Source of the DNA: Bordetella hinzii LMG 13501
GTDB taxonomy: Bacteria; Pseudomonadota; Gammaproteobacteria; Burkholderiales; Burkholderiaceae_B
DNA: 64,000 nucleotides
Assembly: GCF_001548475.1 (NCBI RefSeq)
Contig: NZ_LRUJ01000013.1
Span: 1-64,000 of the forward strand
Direction of reading: 5' to 3'
Positions 7,793 through 17,359 of the stretch are shown here, piece after piece; positions within the stretch are counted from its first letter, which is position 1, and each line of letters opens with the position of its first letter. The notes below the pieces were generated by a model, which saw only the letters and a list, made by a program, of their open reading frames with translations, made no database searches and was not told where the DNA came from. Made by a program: the position numbers and the translations under genes.

Positions 7793-9178
7793 CTAATGCA
7801 CGGCCAGCGCCGGCCTGGCCAGCGGCAGCGCCGCACCCGGCCCCTCGCGCCCGGCCAGCATCCGCGGCGGCTGGCCGGTGCTGGCCTGGGTAAGATCCTC
7901 GGTGACATCGCCCAGCTTGCCGGATTGCTCCAGCGACTCTTGCACGACCTCGCCCATGATCTCGGTCACGCGCCGCGAGGAGGCGACGATGTCGGTCATG
8001 GTGCTGCCGGCCGATTGCACCAGCGAGGCGCCGCGCTCGATCTGTTCGACCGAGGCGCTGATCAGCGCCTTGATTTCCTTGGCCGCCGCGGCGCTGTTCT
8101 GCGCCAGGCTGCGCACCTCGGCGGCCACCACGGCAAAGCCCTTGCCATGGGCGCCGGCGCGGGCAGCCTCCACGGCCGCGTTCAGCGCCAGGATATTGGT
8201 CTGGAAGGCGATGCCGTCCATCACACCGATGATCTCGGAGATCTTGCGCGAACTGGCGGTGATGGCGTTCATGGTGCTGATGACGTTCTGCACCGTGCGC
8301 CCGCCCTGTTCGGCCACCCGGCAGGCCTCCTGGGCCAGCTCATTGGCCTGCGAGGCGCGTCCGGCGTTGTCGGTCAGGCCTTGCACGGCCAGCCGCAGCG
8401 TCTGGGCGGCGACGAAGCGGCGCGTGATGTCGGTGGCGTACTTCACGACCTTGAAAGGCCTGCCATCCGCGTCGAAGATGGGGTTGTAGCTGGCCTCGAT
8501 CCAGACATTGCGCCCGCCCTTGCCGATGCGCAGGAATTGCCCGGTCTGGTGCTCGCCGGCGCCCAGCCGGCGCCAGAACTCGGCATAGGCGGCGCTGCGC
8601 CGCTCTTCGGGCTGCACGAACATGCTGTGGTGCTGGCCCACGATCTCGTCCAGGCGATAGCCCATGGCGCCCAGGAACAGCTCATTGGCGTGCAGGATGC
8701 CGCCCTGCAGATCGAACTCGATGACCGCCTGGACCTTGCCGATGGCCTCCAGCTGGCCCTCGGCGTCGGCGCGCCGCAGCTGCTCCTCGGTGATGTCGGT
8801 GGCGTACTTGACGACCTTCAGCGGCCGGCCCTGCGCGTCGCAGATGGGGTTGTAGCTGGCCTGCAGCCAGATGTCGCGGCCGTCCTTGGCCAGGCGGCGG
8901 TAGCGCCCCGCGTCGGCCATGCCCAGGGAGAGCTTTTCCCAGAAGCGCCGATAGGCCGCCGTCTGCCTTTCCTCGGGATCCACGAACATGCCATGGTGCT
9001 GGCCCTGTATCTCGGGCAGCGCATACCCGAAGAGATCCAGGAAGATGCTGTTGGCCGTCAGCACATGGCCTTCGAGATCGAATTCGATCACCGCCTGGAC
9101 CTTGTCCAGCGCCGCCAGCCGCGCGCCCTGCTCCGCCGCGTGCCGCCCTAGCCATTTACTCCAAGAGAAATGTTGCAT
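7793..9178 (-). CDS. Soluble methyl-accepting chemotaxis protein with two PAS domains (BdlA/Aer-like)
   Basis: This 461-aa protein has no membrane segment. Two PAS domains occur in tandem (about 25-140 and 145-265). They are close copies, both with [28 protein letters not shown] or EASYNPI, and [10 protein letters not shown]. The C-terminal half holds the MCP signalling hairpin ([34 protein letters not shown]). The layout matches BdlA of Pseudomonas and cytoplasmic Aer-like energy or redox sensors. I start at the second of two adjacent ATGs because AGGAGG is only two bases from the first. No CheR-binding pentapeptide is visible at the C-terminus. Confidence 0.9.
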   Translation of the reverse strand: MQHFSWSKWLGRHAAEQGARLAALDKVQAVIEFDLEGHVLTANSIFLDLFGYALPEIQGQHHGMFVDPEERQTAAYRRFWEKLSLGMADAGRYRRLAKDGRDIWLQASYNPICDAQGRPLKVVKYATDITEEQLRRADAEGQLEAIGKVQAVIEFDLQGGILHANELFLGAMGYRLDEIVGQHHSMFVQPEERRSAAYAEFWRRLGAGEHQTGQFLRIGKGGRNVWIEASYNPIFDADGRPFKVVKYATDITRRFVAAQTLRLAVQGLTDNAGRASQANELAQEACRVAEQGGRTVQNVISTMNAITASSRKISEIIGVMDGIAFQTNILALNAAVEAARAGAHGKGFAVVAAEVRSLAQNSAAAAKEIKALISASVEQIERGASLVQSAGSTMTDIVASSRRVTEIMGEVVQESLEQSGKLGDVTEDLTQASTGQPPRMLAGREGPGAALPLARPALAVH

Positions 9179-9585
9179 CATCGCCTCCTGCCGTCGGCAG
9201 TCAGAACAAGACCCGGAAACCAACCGGTGGATTATTCGTAACAGGCAAACTTTGTTTCAGAAACAGCTGTTGCAACAGACCGGAGCCGGAGCATGGCCCG
9301 GTCCTCATAGCGCATTGAATTTCTTCGGGTAAATCCAATCTACACCCAGATGCCCGCACTGCATCATCGGGTAAACACTATTTCAATATCTCACTTAAAT
9401 TCCGATTTTTGAAATTATTTTATACATAATTGCATTGATGCAAGTGTTTTGAAACAGAATTCGGCGGCCGGCGGCGTCCCTCCCCCGCCCCGCGGCCACG
9501 GGATGCGCAGAATCAGCCTTTCGCCCCTGTTGCAAGCCCCGGGGGACCAGTAATTTGTGAGTCCGTTTCATTGAGCCTACCCGCC
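9179..9585. other. AT-rich divergent intergenic region
   Basis: There is no gene in about 400 bases between the chemotaxis gene (minus) and the methyltransferase gene (plus). Positions 9365-9460 are strikingly AT-rich for this genome and contain a small inverted repeat TTGCA-TTGA-TGCAA at 9430-9443. It probably holds the promoters for both flanking genes; I could not assign -35/-10 elements with confidence. Confidence 0.5.
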
Positions 9586-10470
9586 ATGCCCCACGACTCC
9601 CAGAATCTCAGCCACGGCCGCCGCCGCCCGCCCGGCGACATCGAGGCCCGCCTCACTCTCATGGGCGACCTGCCCGGCTGGCCCGTCAGCCGCCAGATCG
9701 AATTGCTGCATGCCGTCGCCGACAGCGACCTGGGCGACTTCCTGCTGACCCATGGCGGCCTGGACGCCCATTGGACCGACGTGGTGGTCGGCCAGAGCCC
9801 CGGCACGGGCGAGGCCATCGAGCGCCTGCTGCTCGAACGCCTGCCGGCCGCCGTCGCCACGCGGGCGCGCTTCCGCATCTTCAACACGCAGCTCCAGCAG
9901 GCCCTGCGGCCGGGCATGACGCTGGTCAGCCTGCCCTGCGGCACGCTGACCGATCTGCTCTGCCTGGATTATTCCGATGCGCCGGGCGCCCGCCTGGTCG
10001 GCATCGACCTGGACCAGAACGCCCTGGCGACAGCCGCCGCCCGGGCCGCCCAGCACAAGCTGCCCGCCGAGCTCAGGCACGAAGACGCCTGGCATTGCCG
10101 GCTGGACATCGCCGCGGACATCGTCGTGAGCCACGGCCTGTCCATCTATGAGCCCGAGGATGGCCGGGTGCGGGACCTCTATCAGCGCTGCGCGCGCATG
10201 CTCAAGCCGGGCGGCCTGTTCGTCTCCAGCTTCATGACGCCGCCCCCCTCCCTGCGCCCGGATTCGCCCTGGCGCCTGGACATCCTGGACCCGGCCGACC
10301 TCATGCTGCAGCAGGTGCTGTTCACGCGGCTGCTGCAACCTGCCTGGACGGGCCTGCGCACCCATGACGAAACCCGCGCCCTGCTGCAGGCGGCGGGCTT
10401 TGGCGAGATCGCCTTCCATGACGATCCCGCCGCCCTCTTCCCCACCGTTACCGCGCGGCTGCCCGGATAA
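9586..10470 (+). CDS. Class I SAM-dependent methyltransferase
   Basis: This 294-aa protein has a Rossmann-type methyltransferase core: motif I region MTLVSLPCGTLTDLLCLDY, acidic motif II LVGIDLDQNALATA, motif IV region DIVVSHGLSIYEPEDG and the post-core segment RCARMLKPGGLFVSSF. The N-terminal 100 residues form a helical cap. Motif I lacks the full GxGxG, so substrate and even activity are uncertain. A TTG five codons upstream is an alternative start; I prefer the ATG at 9586. Its end overlaps the convergent pirin gene by 23 bases. Confidence 0.75.
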   Translation: MPHDSQNLSHGRRRPPGDIEARLTLMGDLPGWPVSRQIELLHAVADSDLGDFLLTHGGLDAHWTDVVVGQSPGTGEAIERLLLERLPAAVATRARFRIFNTQLQQALRPGMTLVSLPCGTLTDLLCLDYSDAPGARLVGIDLDQNALATAAARAAQHKLPAELRHEDAWHCRLDIAADIVVSHGLSIYEPEDGRVRDLYQRCARMLKPGGLFVSSFMTPPPSLRPDSPWRLDILDPADLMLQQVLFTRLLQPAWTGLRTHDETRALLQAAGFGEIAFHDDPAALFPTVTARLPG

Positions 10471-11320
10471 ACCGTCCGGTCTCGAAGTCCTGGAAGGCCT
10501 GCAGGATTTCCTCGCGCGTGTTCATGACAAAAGGCCCGTGCCCGACGATGGGCTCATCGATGGGCTCGCCGCTCAAGATGAGCACCAGCGCATCGTTGTT
10601 GGCCTCCAGGTCGATGCCCTCGCCTTGCCCGCCGAACACGGCGAGCTGGGCGTCGCGCAGGACATCCTCGTCATTGACCAGCACGGTGCCGCGCAGCACC
10701 ACGACGGCCGCCTGATGGCCTTGGGGCACGGGCAGGCGCAGCCGGCCGCCAGCCGACAGGCGCAGGTCCCATACATTGAGCGGCGTATGGGTGCGCGCCG
10801 GCCCCCGCGTGCCCTCATAGTCGCCGGCGATGACGCGCAGCGTGCCCTGCGGCAGCGCCAGTTGCGGGATCTGCGCCGACTCGATGGCCTGGTAGCCCGG
10901 ATCGGACATCTTGGCGGCCGCGGGCAGATTGACCCAGAGCTGCACCATCTCGAGCTCGCCGCCCTTGGCGCTGAAAGCCGGGGAGTGGTATTCCTCATGC
11001 AGGATGCCGCCGGCGGCGGTCATCCACTGCACGTCGCCCGGGCCGATCACGCCGCCCTTGCCGGTCGAGTCGCGATGCGCGACCTCGCCCGAATAGACGA
11101 TGGTGACGGTCTCGAAGCCGCGATGGGGATGCTCGCCCACGCCGCGGCGGGCCCCATCGCCCGGGAAACTGGCCGGCCCCGCATAGTCCAGCAGCAGAAA
11201 GGGGCTGAGTTTGCGGCCCAGCGAGGGATAGGAAAACAGCGAGCGCACCGGAAAGCCATTGCCCACCCAGTGGGGCGACGGCGCCGAAAGGCGCTCGAGC
11301 ACAGTCTTGCGATCGGTCAT
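10448..11320 (-). CDS. Pirin family protein
   Basis: This 290-aa bicupin protein has the pirin metal-site sequences PHRGFETVTIVYSGEVAHRDS and GDVQWMTAAGGILHEEYHS (three His and a Glu), then the lengthy C-terminal pirin domain. Members act as iron-binding regulators or quercetinase-like dioxygenases; the role here is not known. The start is the ATG at 11320, preceded by GGAG. The open frame upstream is not pirin-like. Confidence 0.9.
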   Translation of the reverse strand: MTDRKTVLERLSAPSPHWVGNGFPVRSLFSYPSLGRKLSPFLLLDYAGPASFPGDGARRGVGEHPHRGFETVTIVYSGEVAHRDSTGKGGVIGPGDVQWMTAAGGILHEEYHSPAFSAKGGELEMVQLWVNLPAAAKMSDPGYQAIESAQIPQLALPQGTLRVIAGDYEGTRGPARTHTPLNVWDLRLSAGGRLRLPVPQGHQAAVVVLRGTVLVNDEDVLRDAQLAVFGGQGEGIDLEANNDALVLILSGEPIDEPIVGHGPFVMNTREEILQAFQDFETGRFIRAAAR

Positions 11321-11450
11321 GATGGACTCCTGTTGGCCCGGGGTGCCCGGACGTGATGGCCTAAGCATAGATCGGCCGACCATGGCCCGGTAGCCCGGCG
11401 CAGCCGCTCTCAGCGTCCCATCCGTGGAACGATCATCGCGGCCGGCAACC

Positions 11451-11476
11451 AAAAAAAACGGCGCCCGCAGGCGCCG
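11451..11476 (-). terminator. Rho-independent terminator of the cyo operon
   Basis: Read on the minus strand, a 7-bp stem (CGGCGCC at 11459-11465 pairing with GGCGCCG at 11470-11476, loop of 4) is followed by eight T residues (11451-11458). It begins about 22 bases after the cyoD stop, a textbook intrinsic terminator closing cyoABCD. Confidence 0.9.
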
Positions 11477-11498
11477 CTTCGTCTGTGCCGGCAAAGGC

Positions 11499-11834
11499 TC
11501 AGGGCATGGGGTGCAACATGTTGGCGTTCATGTTGTGCAGCACCCAGACCGACCCGCCGACGATGATGGCGATGACCATCACCGTGAACAAGAAGGCCGA
11601 GAGGTTGTCGCGCTGGCTCTTGGAGGCTCCCATGTGCATGAAGAACACGAGTTGCACCAGGAGCTGCGCCACGCACAGCGCCAGGATGCCGCCCAGCACG
11701 AGCGGGCGCGAGAAACCGCCGTCCATGACCAGCCAGAAGGCGGCCAGGGTCAGGACGATGGACAGGACGAAGCCGACAATATAGGACTTCAGGCTGCCGT
11801 GGTCGGCGTGGGCGACGTCGTGATGAGCGGACAT
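11499..11834 (-). CDS. cyoD: Cytochrome bo3 ubiquinol oxidase subunit IV
   Basis: This small subunit (111 aa) has three membrane helices: SYIVGFVLSIVLTLAAFWLVM, VLGGILALCVAQLLVQLVFFMHMG and FLFTVMVIAIIVGGSVWVL. The motif LVQLVFFMHMGASKSQRDN is typical of CyoD. It helps assemble CuB into subunit I. The ATG at 11834 overlaps the cyoC stop by one base. It is the last gene of cyoABCD; cyoE is absent here, so heme O synthase must be encoded elsewhere. Confidence 0.94.
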   Translation of the reverse strand: MSAHHDVAHADHGSLKSYIVGFVLSIVLTLAAFWLVMDGGFSRPLVLGGILALCVAQLLVQLVFFMHMGASKSQRDNLSAFLFTVMVIAIIVGGSVWVLHNMNANMLHPMP

Positions 11835-12442
11835 CAGATGGCTCCCATGAGGTAGACGAAAGTGAAGACGCAGATCCAGACGATGTCCAGGAAGTGCCAG
11901 AACAGGCTCAGGCAAGCCAGGCGGCGCTTGTTGACGCCGTCCAGGCCGTGGCGGCGCACCATGTCGACCATGATGATGATCCACAGCAGGCCGGCGGTGA
12001 CGTGCAGCCCGTGGGTGCCGATCAGGAAGAAGAAAGCCGACAGGTAGGCGCTGCGGCCCGGGCCCGCGCCTTCGTGGATCAGGTGCTGGAACTCATAGAG
12101 TTCCATGGCGATGAAGCCGGCGCCGAACAGGAAGGTGATGAGCAGCCAGGCGATCACCTTGTTGGCCTTGCCCGCATACATATTGAGCATGGCCACGCCG
12201 AAGGTGAAGCTGGAGATCAGCAGCAGCATGGTTTCGACCAGGACGAACTTCAGGTCGAACAGATCGCGCCCGTGCGGGCCGCCGGCCGTCGCGTTGGACA
12301 GCACGGCGAAGGTGGCGAACAGCACCGAGAAGATGAGCAGATCGCTCATCAGATAGACCCAGAAACCGAAAACGGTCTTGGATCCATCGTCGTGGTGCCC
12401 GTGATGGGCATCGTGAGAGTGAGTGGCTACAGCGTGAGTCAT
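11834..12442 (-). CDS. cyoC: Cytochrome bo3 ubiquinol oxidase subunit III
   Basis: This 202-aa heme-copper oxidase subunit III has five membrane helices and family motifs [31 protein letters not shown] and [15 protein letters not shown] His-rich N-terminal tail ([18 protein letters not shown]) precedes the first helix. It starts 6 bases after the cyoB stop and is translated as part of cyoABCD. Confidence 0.95.
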   Translation of the reverse strand: MTHAVATHSHDAHHGHHDDGSKTVFGFWVYLMSDLLIFSVLFATFAVLSNATAGGPHGRDLFDLKFVLVETMLLLISSFTFGVAMLNMYAGKANKVIAWLLITFLFGAGFIAMELYEFQHLIHEGAGPGRSAYLSAFFFLIGTHGLHVTAGLLWIIIMVDMVRRHGLDGVNKRRLACLSLFWHFLDIVWICVFTFVYLMGAI

Positions 12443-12448
12443 AGTGGA

Positions 12449-14425
12449 TCAGGCCGCCTTTTGCAGTTTGGCGTAGTGTTCGTTCTCGATGCGCTCGACT
12501 TCGGCGGCGGGGACGTAATAGTCCACATCGCGGTCATAGGCACGGGCGATGAAGGAACCGATCATGCCGGCCAGGCCAGCGATGGCCAGCCACCAGATGT
12601 GCCAGATCAGGGCAAAGCACATGAACAGGCCGAAGACGCTGATATAGATGCCGGCGCCGGTATTGCGCGGCATGTGGATATCTTCGTACTTCTTGGGCTG
12701 CTTGTAGGCGATGCCGCGTTCCTTGTCTTCCCAGTGCTGGTCGAGTTCGTCGACATGGGGCACGTGGGCGAAGTTGTAGAACGGCGGGGGCGAGGAGGTG
12801 GCCCACTCCAGGGTGCGGCCATTCCAGGGATCGCCGGTCAGGTCCAGGTTCTGCTTGCGGTCGCGGATCGAGACCACGACTTGCTGCAGCAGGAACCAGA
12901 TGCCCAGGGCGATGAAGAAGGCGCCGACCAAGGCAACGACCAGGTAGGGCTGCCACTCGGGGTTGTCGTAATGGTTCAGGCGGCGCGTCATGCCCTTGAA
13001 GCCCAGGATGTACAGGGGCATGAAGGCGAGATAGAAGCCGATGAACCAGCACCAGAAGGAGTAGCGGCCCAGGCGCTCGTTCAGCTTGAAGCCGAAGGCC
13101 TTGGGGAACCAGTAGGTCATCGCCGCGATACACCCGAACACCACGCCGCCGATGATGACGTTGTGGAAGTGGGCGATCAGGAACAGGCTGTTGTGCAGCA
13201 CGAAGGACACGGCCGGGATGGCCATCAGCACGCCGGTCATGCCGCCGATCACGAAGGTGACCATGAAGCCGACCGTCCAGAGCACGGGCGTGGTGAATTG
13301 CACGCGGCCCTTGTACATCGTGAACAGCCAATTGAACACCTTCACCCCGGTCGGGATGGAGATGATCATCGTCGCGATGCCGAAGAAGGCGTTGACGTTG
13401 GCTCCCGCGCCCATGGTGAAGAAGTGGTGCAGCCAGACCAGGAAAGACAGCACGCCGATGGCGGCCGTCGCGTAGACCATGGACTTGTAGCCGAACAGGG
13501 GCTTGCGCGAGTAGGTGGCGATGATTTCCGAGAAGGCGCCAAAGCACGGCAAGATCAGGATATAGACCTCGGGGTGGCCCCAGATCCAGATCAGGTTGAC
13601 GTACATCATCACGTTGCCGCCGCCGTCATTCGTGAAGAAGTGCGTGCCGAGATAGCGGTCGGCGGTCAGCAGCGCCAGCGTGGCGGCCAGCACCGGGAAG
13701 GCGGCCACGATCAGGATGTTGGTCACCAGGGCGGTCCAGGTGAACACGGGCATCTTCATCAGGCCCATGCCGGGAGCGCGCATGCGCAGGATGGTGACCA
13801 CGAAGTTGATGCCGCTGAGCGTTGTGCCCAAGCCCGATATCTGCAGCGCCCAGAGGTAGTAGTCCATCCCCACGCTCGGACTGTAGTCCAGCCCCGACAG
13901 CGGCGGATAGGCCAGCCAGCCGGTCGCGGCGAATTCACCCACGAACAGCGACAGCATGATCAGGACCACGCCGGCGGCAAACAGCCAGAAGCTCAGCGAG
14001 TTCAGGAAGGGATAGGCGACGTCGCGCGCGCCGATCTGCAGCGGCACGACGAGGTTCATCAGGCCCGTGATGAAGGGCATCGCCATGAAGAAGATCATGA
14101 TGACGCCGTGGGCCGTGAAGATCTGGTCGTAGTGATGCGGCGGCAGGAAGCCGGTCGAATCGCCCGAGGCGACGGCCAGCTGGGTACGCATCATGATGGC
14201 GTCGGCGAAGCCGCGCAGCAGCATGATCAGGGCGACGATGATGTACATCACGCCGATGCGCTTGTGGTCCACGGTGGTCAGCCACTCGGTCCACAGATAC
14301 TTCCATTTGCCCAGGTAGGTGATCGCGCCCAGGAGCGCGATGCCTCCCAGGGCGACAGCGGCCAGCGTAACCATGACGATAGGTTCATGGTACGGAATGG
14401 CCTCCAGAGTGAGTTTTCCGAACAT
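12449..14425 (-). CDS. cyoB: Cytochrome bo3 ubiquinol oxidase subunit I
   Basis: This catalytic subunit (658 aa) houses heme b, the high-spin heme and CuB. Metal ligands are visible in [16 protein letters not shown] (low-spin heme His), [11 protein letters not shown] (CuB His and the crosslinked Tyr), WLHHFFTMG (two CuB His) and [13 protein letters not shown] (high-spin and low-spin heme His). A TTG immediately upstream extends the frame by one codon; the ATG at 14425 is the better start. It transfers electrons from ubiquinol to oxygen and pumps protons in the inner membrane. Confidence 0.97.
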   Translation of the reverse strand: MFGKLTLEAIPYHEPIVMVTLAAVALGGIALLGAITYLGKWKYLWTEWLTTVDHKRIGVMYIIVALIMLLRGFADAIMMRTQLAVASGDSTGFLPPHHYDQIFTAHGVIMIFFMAMPFITGLMNLVVPLQIGARDVAYPFLNSLSFWLFAAGVVLIMLSLFVGEFAATGWLAYPPLSGLDYSPSVGMDYYLWALQISGLGTTLSGINFVVTILRMRAPGMGLMKMPVFTWTALVTNILIVAAFPVLAATLALLTADRYLGTHFFTNDGGGNVMMYVNLIWIWGHPEVYILILPCFGAFSEIIATYSRKPLFGYKSMVYATAAIGVLSFLVWLHHFFTMGAGANVNAFFGIATMIISIPTGVKVFNWLFTMYKGRVQFTTPVLWTVGFMVTFVIGGMTGVLMAIPAVSFVLHNSLFLIAHFHNVIIGGVVFGCIAAMTYWFPKAFGFKLNERLGRYSFWCWFIGFYLAFMPLYILGFKGMTRRLNHYDNPEWQPYLVVALVGAFFIALGIWFLLQQVVVSIRDRKQNLDLTGDPWNGRTLEWATSSPPPFYNFAHVPHVDELDQHWEDKERGIAYKQPKKYEDIHMPRNTGAGIYISVFGLFMCFALIWHIWWLAIAGLAGMIGSFIARAYDRDVDYYVPAAEVERIENEHYAKLQKAA

Positions 14426-14428
14426 CAA

Positions 14429-15337
14429 TTACTCCGCAACAGCGATCAGGTTCTTCGAGGCGGGCGTGCACGTCGCAGGGTCGACACCGGCCATCTTGCT
14501 CATTTGGTTGTGCACGATGAAATCGAACATGCCGGCGGGCACGTCCGAATACAGCGTCACCGGGTTGTGTTCGCTCGGCTTGGTCAGCTCGGCATAGACG
14601 TCGGGCGTGAGCGTCTGGCTGGAAGCCTTGGCCTGCTTGACCCAGTCCTCGAACCCTTGCTGCGACATGGCCAGCGCGCGGAAGCGCATGCCGGAGAAGC
14701 CGCCGCCGCTGTAGTTGGCCGACAGGCCGGCGTAGTCGCCCTCTTCAAATGCGTTCAGGTGCAGCTTGGTCTCCATGCCCGCCATCGAATAGATCTGGCT
14801 GCCCAGCTGCGGGATGAAGAACGAGTTCATCACCGACTGCGAGGTGATGCGGAAGTTGACCGGGGTATGCACGGGGAAGGCGATCTGGTTGACCGTCGCG
14901 ATACCGTACTCCGGGTAGATGAACAGCCATTTCCAGTCCAGGGACACCACTTCGATGGTCACCGGCTTGGCGTCGGATTCCAGCGGGCGGTACGGATCCA
15001 GCTCATGCGAGGACTTCCAGGTCAGCACCGCCAGGATGGCGATGATGATGCAGGGGATGGTCCAGACCACGACTTCGATACGGGTCGAGTGCGACCACTT
15101 CGGCAGATACTCGGCTTCCGTGTTGGAGGCCCGGTACTTCCAGGCGAAGTAGAGCGTCATGAATATGACGGGCACCACGATCAGCAGCATCAAGCCGAGT
15201 GCGGTGAGGAGCAGGGTTTTTTCCTGGGCGCCGATGTCTCCCTTGGGAGAGAGAATTTCCATCGTGCAGCCGCCAAGCAGCATGACAGCGCCGACAGCTA
15301 GCGTGCGCGCGAGAGTCGCAAGGTGGGGGTGTTTCAC
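14429..15337 (-). CDS. cyoA: Cytochrome bo3 ubiquinol oxidase subunit II
   Basis: This 302-aa lipoprotein subunit starts with GTG at 15337 and has signal sequence ending MLLGGC (lipidated Cys24). Two membrane helices follow (LLTALGLMLLIVVPVIFMTLYFAW and VVVWTIPCIIIAILAVLTW) and a cupredoxin-type periplasmic domain. The CuA ligands of cytochrome c oxidases are missing, as expected for a quinol oxidase. It is the first gene of cyoABCD, 265 bases downstream of regA in the same orientation. Confidence 0.95.
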   Translation of the reverse strand: MKHPHLATLARTLAVGAVMLLGGCTMEILSPKGDIGAQEKTLLLTALGLMLLIVVPVIFMTLYFAWKYRASNTEAEYLPKWSHSTRIEVVVWTIPCIIIAILAVLTWKSSHELDPYRPLESDAKPVTIEVVSLDWKWLFIYPEYGIATVNQIAFPVHTPVNFRITSQSVMNSFFIPQLGSQIYSMAGMETKLHLNAFEEGDYAGLSANYSGGGFSGMRFRALAMSQQGFEDWVKQAKASSQTLTPDVYAELTKPSEHNPVTLYSDVPAGMFDFIVHNQMSKMAGVDPATCTPASKNLIAVAE

Positions 15338-15457
15338 GTACAGCCTTGGGATGGATGGAGAAAAGGTTTGCTGACCTGTCTCGGTTCACACTAAGGGGAA
15401 CTTCACACAGGACCAAAACAAGAAGTGGACTGTAGCCAGTGCGGCGGCCCAGGGGGG

Positions 15458-15474
15458 TGCGACGAAATGACGCA
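15458..15474. promoter_or_regulatory. RegA-like inverted repeat, site 1
   Basis: TGCGACGAAATGACGCA is an interrupted inverted repeat GCGNC-N5-GNCGC of the kind bound by RegA/PrrA/ActR regulators. It lies about 120 bases before the cyoA start codon. A second copy lies exactly 99 bases away at 15557. Recognition is from the known half-site pattern and needs binding data. Confidence 0.6.
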
Positions 15475-15490
15475 GTGCGGGAGGGGAGAT

Positions 15491-15507
15491 GGCACCAGAT
15501 TGGTGCC
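15491..15507. promoter_or_regulatory. Perfect 7+7 palindrome between the two RegA-like sites
   Basis: GGCACCA and TGGTGCC are separated by GAT, giving a perfect 17-base dyad. It sits between the two RegA-like boxes upstream of cyoA. It could be a repressor operator; I do not recognise the cognate regulator. Confidence 0.45.
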
Positions 15508-15556
15508 TGAGGCGTATCAGCAGGGTCTTAGGGGCGTCCCTGCCGGGGGCGGGGGC

Positions 15557-15573
15557 TGCGACAATATGACGCA
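15557..15573. promoter_or_regulatory. RegA-like inverted repeat, site 2
   Basis: TGCGACAATATGACGCA matches site 1 at 15 of 17 positions; only two central bases differ, and all half-site bases are kept. It lies 29 bases after the regA stop codon and about 220 bases before cyoA. Confidence 0.6.
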
Positions 15574-15602
15574 GCGCTTTTTCGCCACTTGGCGCGGATA
15601 CC

Positions 15603-16160
15603 CTACTCGATGACGGGTTCGCGCTCCGGGCCGGGCTTTTTCATGAGCTTGCGCTGCAACGACCGGCGGTGCATGCCCAGCAGCCGGGCGGCGGCCGACA
15701 CATTGCCGCCGGTCTCGTGCAGGGCCTGCTGGATATGCTCCCATTCTAGGCGGTGCAACGGCGTCATGGTCGTCTCAATCGAAACCGTTTCCGGCTTCAT
15801 GAGACCGAGCGTTCTCAATATCATGGGGGCGGTCGCCGGTTTCGGCAAGTAGTCGTCGGCGCCGCGCTTGATGGCCTCCACGGCCGTGGCGACGCTGGCA
15901 TAGCCCGTCACCAGCAGGATGCGCATGTCTTCGCGCAGGGCGCGCAAGGGCCGGATCAGCGTCAGGCCCGAATCCTCGCCCAGGCGCAGGTCCACCAGCG
16001 CGAAGGACGGCCGCAGCTCCTCGGCCACGCGCAAGGCCTCGGCGATATTGCAGGCCACGTGCGTCTGCAGGCCGCGCCGCGCCAGGCTGCGCTGCAGCGT
16101 CTTTACATAGAGTTCGTCATCGTCGATCAAGAGACCGACGGGAGAGTTCGATTCCGTCAT
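15603..16160 (-). CDS. regA: RegA-type redox response regulator
   Basis: This 185-aa protein has a receiver domain (1-120) with the acidic pair LIDDDE, phospho-acceptor Asp57 in FALVDLRLG and Lys107 in YLPKP. A linker and a Fis-type helix-turn-helix follow (EWEHIQQALHETGGNVSAAARLLGMHRRSLQRKL). This matches RegA/PrrA/ActR/RoxR in length and layout. In other proteobacteria these control terminal oxidases and other redox genes. Its ATG overlaps the sensor-kinase stop codon, and it is followed directly by the cyo operon. Confidence 0.93.
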   Translation of the reverse strand: MTESNSPVGLLIDDDELYVKTLQRSLARRGLQTHVACNIAEALRVAEELRPSFALVDLRLGEDSGLTLIRPLRALREDMRILLVTGYASVATAVEAIKRGADDYLPKPATAPMILRTLGLMKPETVSIETTMTPLHRLEWEHIQQALHETGGNVSAAARLLGMHRRSLQRKLMKKPGPEREPVIE

Positions 16161-17359
16161 GGTGATGATGTCGTCCCACCCAGAGGCAGGTTGAAACTGA
16201 TGCGGGCGCCGCCGCCTTCCGCGGCCGAGATGCTCATGTCGCCCCCCAATTGTTCCACCGTGGCATGAGACAGCGCCAGCCCCACCCCCAGTCCGCCCGG
16301 CTTGTCGCTGCTGAAAAGCGCCGGCAGCACGGTGTGATCCGGGTCGAAACCGCGGCCATGATCGCGCACTTCGCCGCGCAGGGCGCCTTGCCGGAACTCC
16401 AGGTGCAAGTCCACCCGCGGGTCGCCCGCCTCCTCGCCCGCGTCGGCGGCATTGTTCAGCAGCGCCTGCAGCAGATGGGCGATGGCCGGCTCCACCCGCA
16501 GCGACTCGGGCAGGCTGCCGGTGCGGCGCAGGTCGATGGTGGGCCGGATCAGGCGCCACTGCCCGACCACCCGGACCAGGTCCACCTCGGTGGGCACCGC
16601 CAGGTTGCGGATGCGCTCGCGGCACAGGGCCAGCAGTTCGCGCAGCGTGTCGACATCGGCGCGCAGGCCGGGATCGCGCAGCTCGTCGCGCACCTCGTCG
16701 GCCAACAGCGTCATGGTCGCCAGCGGGGTGTTCAATTCGTGCGCCATGGCCGCGGCATGCGTGGCCAGGGCCACGATGCCCTCGTTGCGCGTGAAGCGCT
16801 CGCGCAGCAGCGCCAGCTCGCGCTCGCGGGCGCGCATATCGGCCGCCAGCCGGGTCGAAAAATACAGCACCACGCCAGCGGAGATCAGGAAATTGGCCCC
16901 CAGGCCCCAAAGCAGCAGGATGTAGGTATTGTGGCTGCTGGCCAAGGGCTGCCCGAAGACCGCCGCGGCGGTATAGCCCGCCAGGCTGGCCAGGGCCGCG
17001 GCGAAGGCCCAGCCGCCAGGCAGGGCAAAGGCCGCCAGGGCGATGAGCACCAGGAACATGGTGCCGAAGGGATTGGTGATGCCGCCGCTCCAGGCCACCA
17101 TCCAGGCCAGCACCGCCATGTCGACCAGCAGATGGGCGAAGGCCGTTGCGTAGGAGATGTCGCGCGTGCGCCGCAGGCGCAGGCTGGCATAGGCGTTGAA
17201 CGCCACCAGCGCCCCGACGCCGGCCCACAAAGGCTCCAGCGGCAAGGGCAGCCCCAGCAGGCTGCTGGCCACGAGCACCGTGATGGCCTGCCCGCCTATG
17301 GCCAGCCAGCGCAGGCTGCACAAGGTGCGCAGAAAAGAAATGGCGGAACTACCAGGCAT
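16157..17359 (-). CDS. regB: RegB-type redox sensor histidine kinase
   Basis: This 400-aa membrane kinase has six predicted N-terminal helices (residues 8-170). The quinone-sensing heptapeptide of RegB is present as GGITNPF (92-98). The H-box is AMAHELNTPLATM with phosphorylated His207. The redox-active cysteine of RegB has an equivalent Cys246 in LLALCRERIRNL. N-box LLNNAADAGE and G-boxes DHGRGF and GLGVGLAL follow. I take the ATG at 17359; a TTG two codons upstream is possible. Together with regA it forms a redox-sensing pair next to cyoABCD. Confidence 0.93.
   Translation of the reverse strand: MPGSSAISFLRTLCSLRWLAIGGQAITVLVASSLLGLPLPLEPLWAGVGALVAFNAYASLRLRRTRDISYATAFAHLLVDMAVLAWMVAWSGGITNPFGTMFLVLIALAAFALPGGWAFAAALASLAGYTAAAVFGQPLASSHNTYILLLWGLGANFLISAGVVLYFSTRLAADMRARERELALLRERFTRNEGIVALATHAAAMAHELNTPLATMTLLADEVRDELRDPGLRADVDTLRELLALCRERIRNLAVPTEVDLVRVVGQWRLIRPTIDLRRTGSLPESLRVEPAIAHLLQALLNNAADAGEEAGDPRVDLHLEFRQGALRGEVRDHGRGFDPDHTVLPALFSSDKPGGLGVGLALSHATVEQLGGDMSISAAEGGGARISFNLPLGGTTSSP

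Noticed and set aside
9221-9275. Possible sigma-28 promoter (CAAAGTTT) ahead of the chemotaxis gene on the minus strand
   Set aside because: The -35-like part is good, but the -10-like ACGAATAA lies about four bases too close; the spacing does not fit the flagellar sigma-factor consensus.
11894-15301. Open frame of 1135 codons on the plus strand opposite cyoABC and cyoA
   Set aside because: It is antisense to four well-conserved oxidase genes, rich in Asp, Gly, His and Gln as expected of a shadow, with no recognisable domain.
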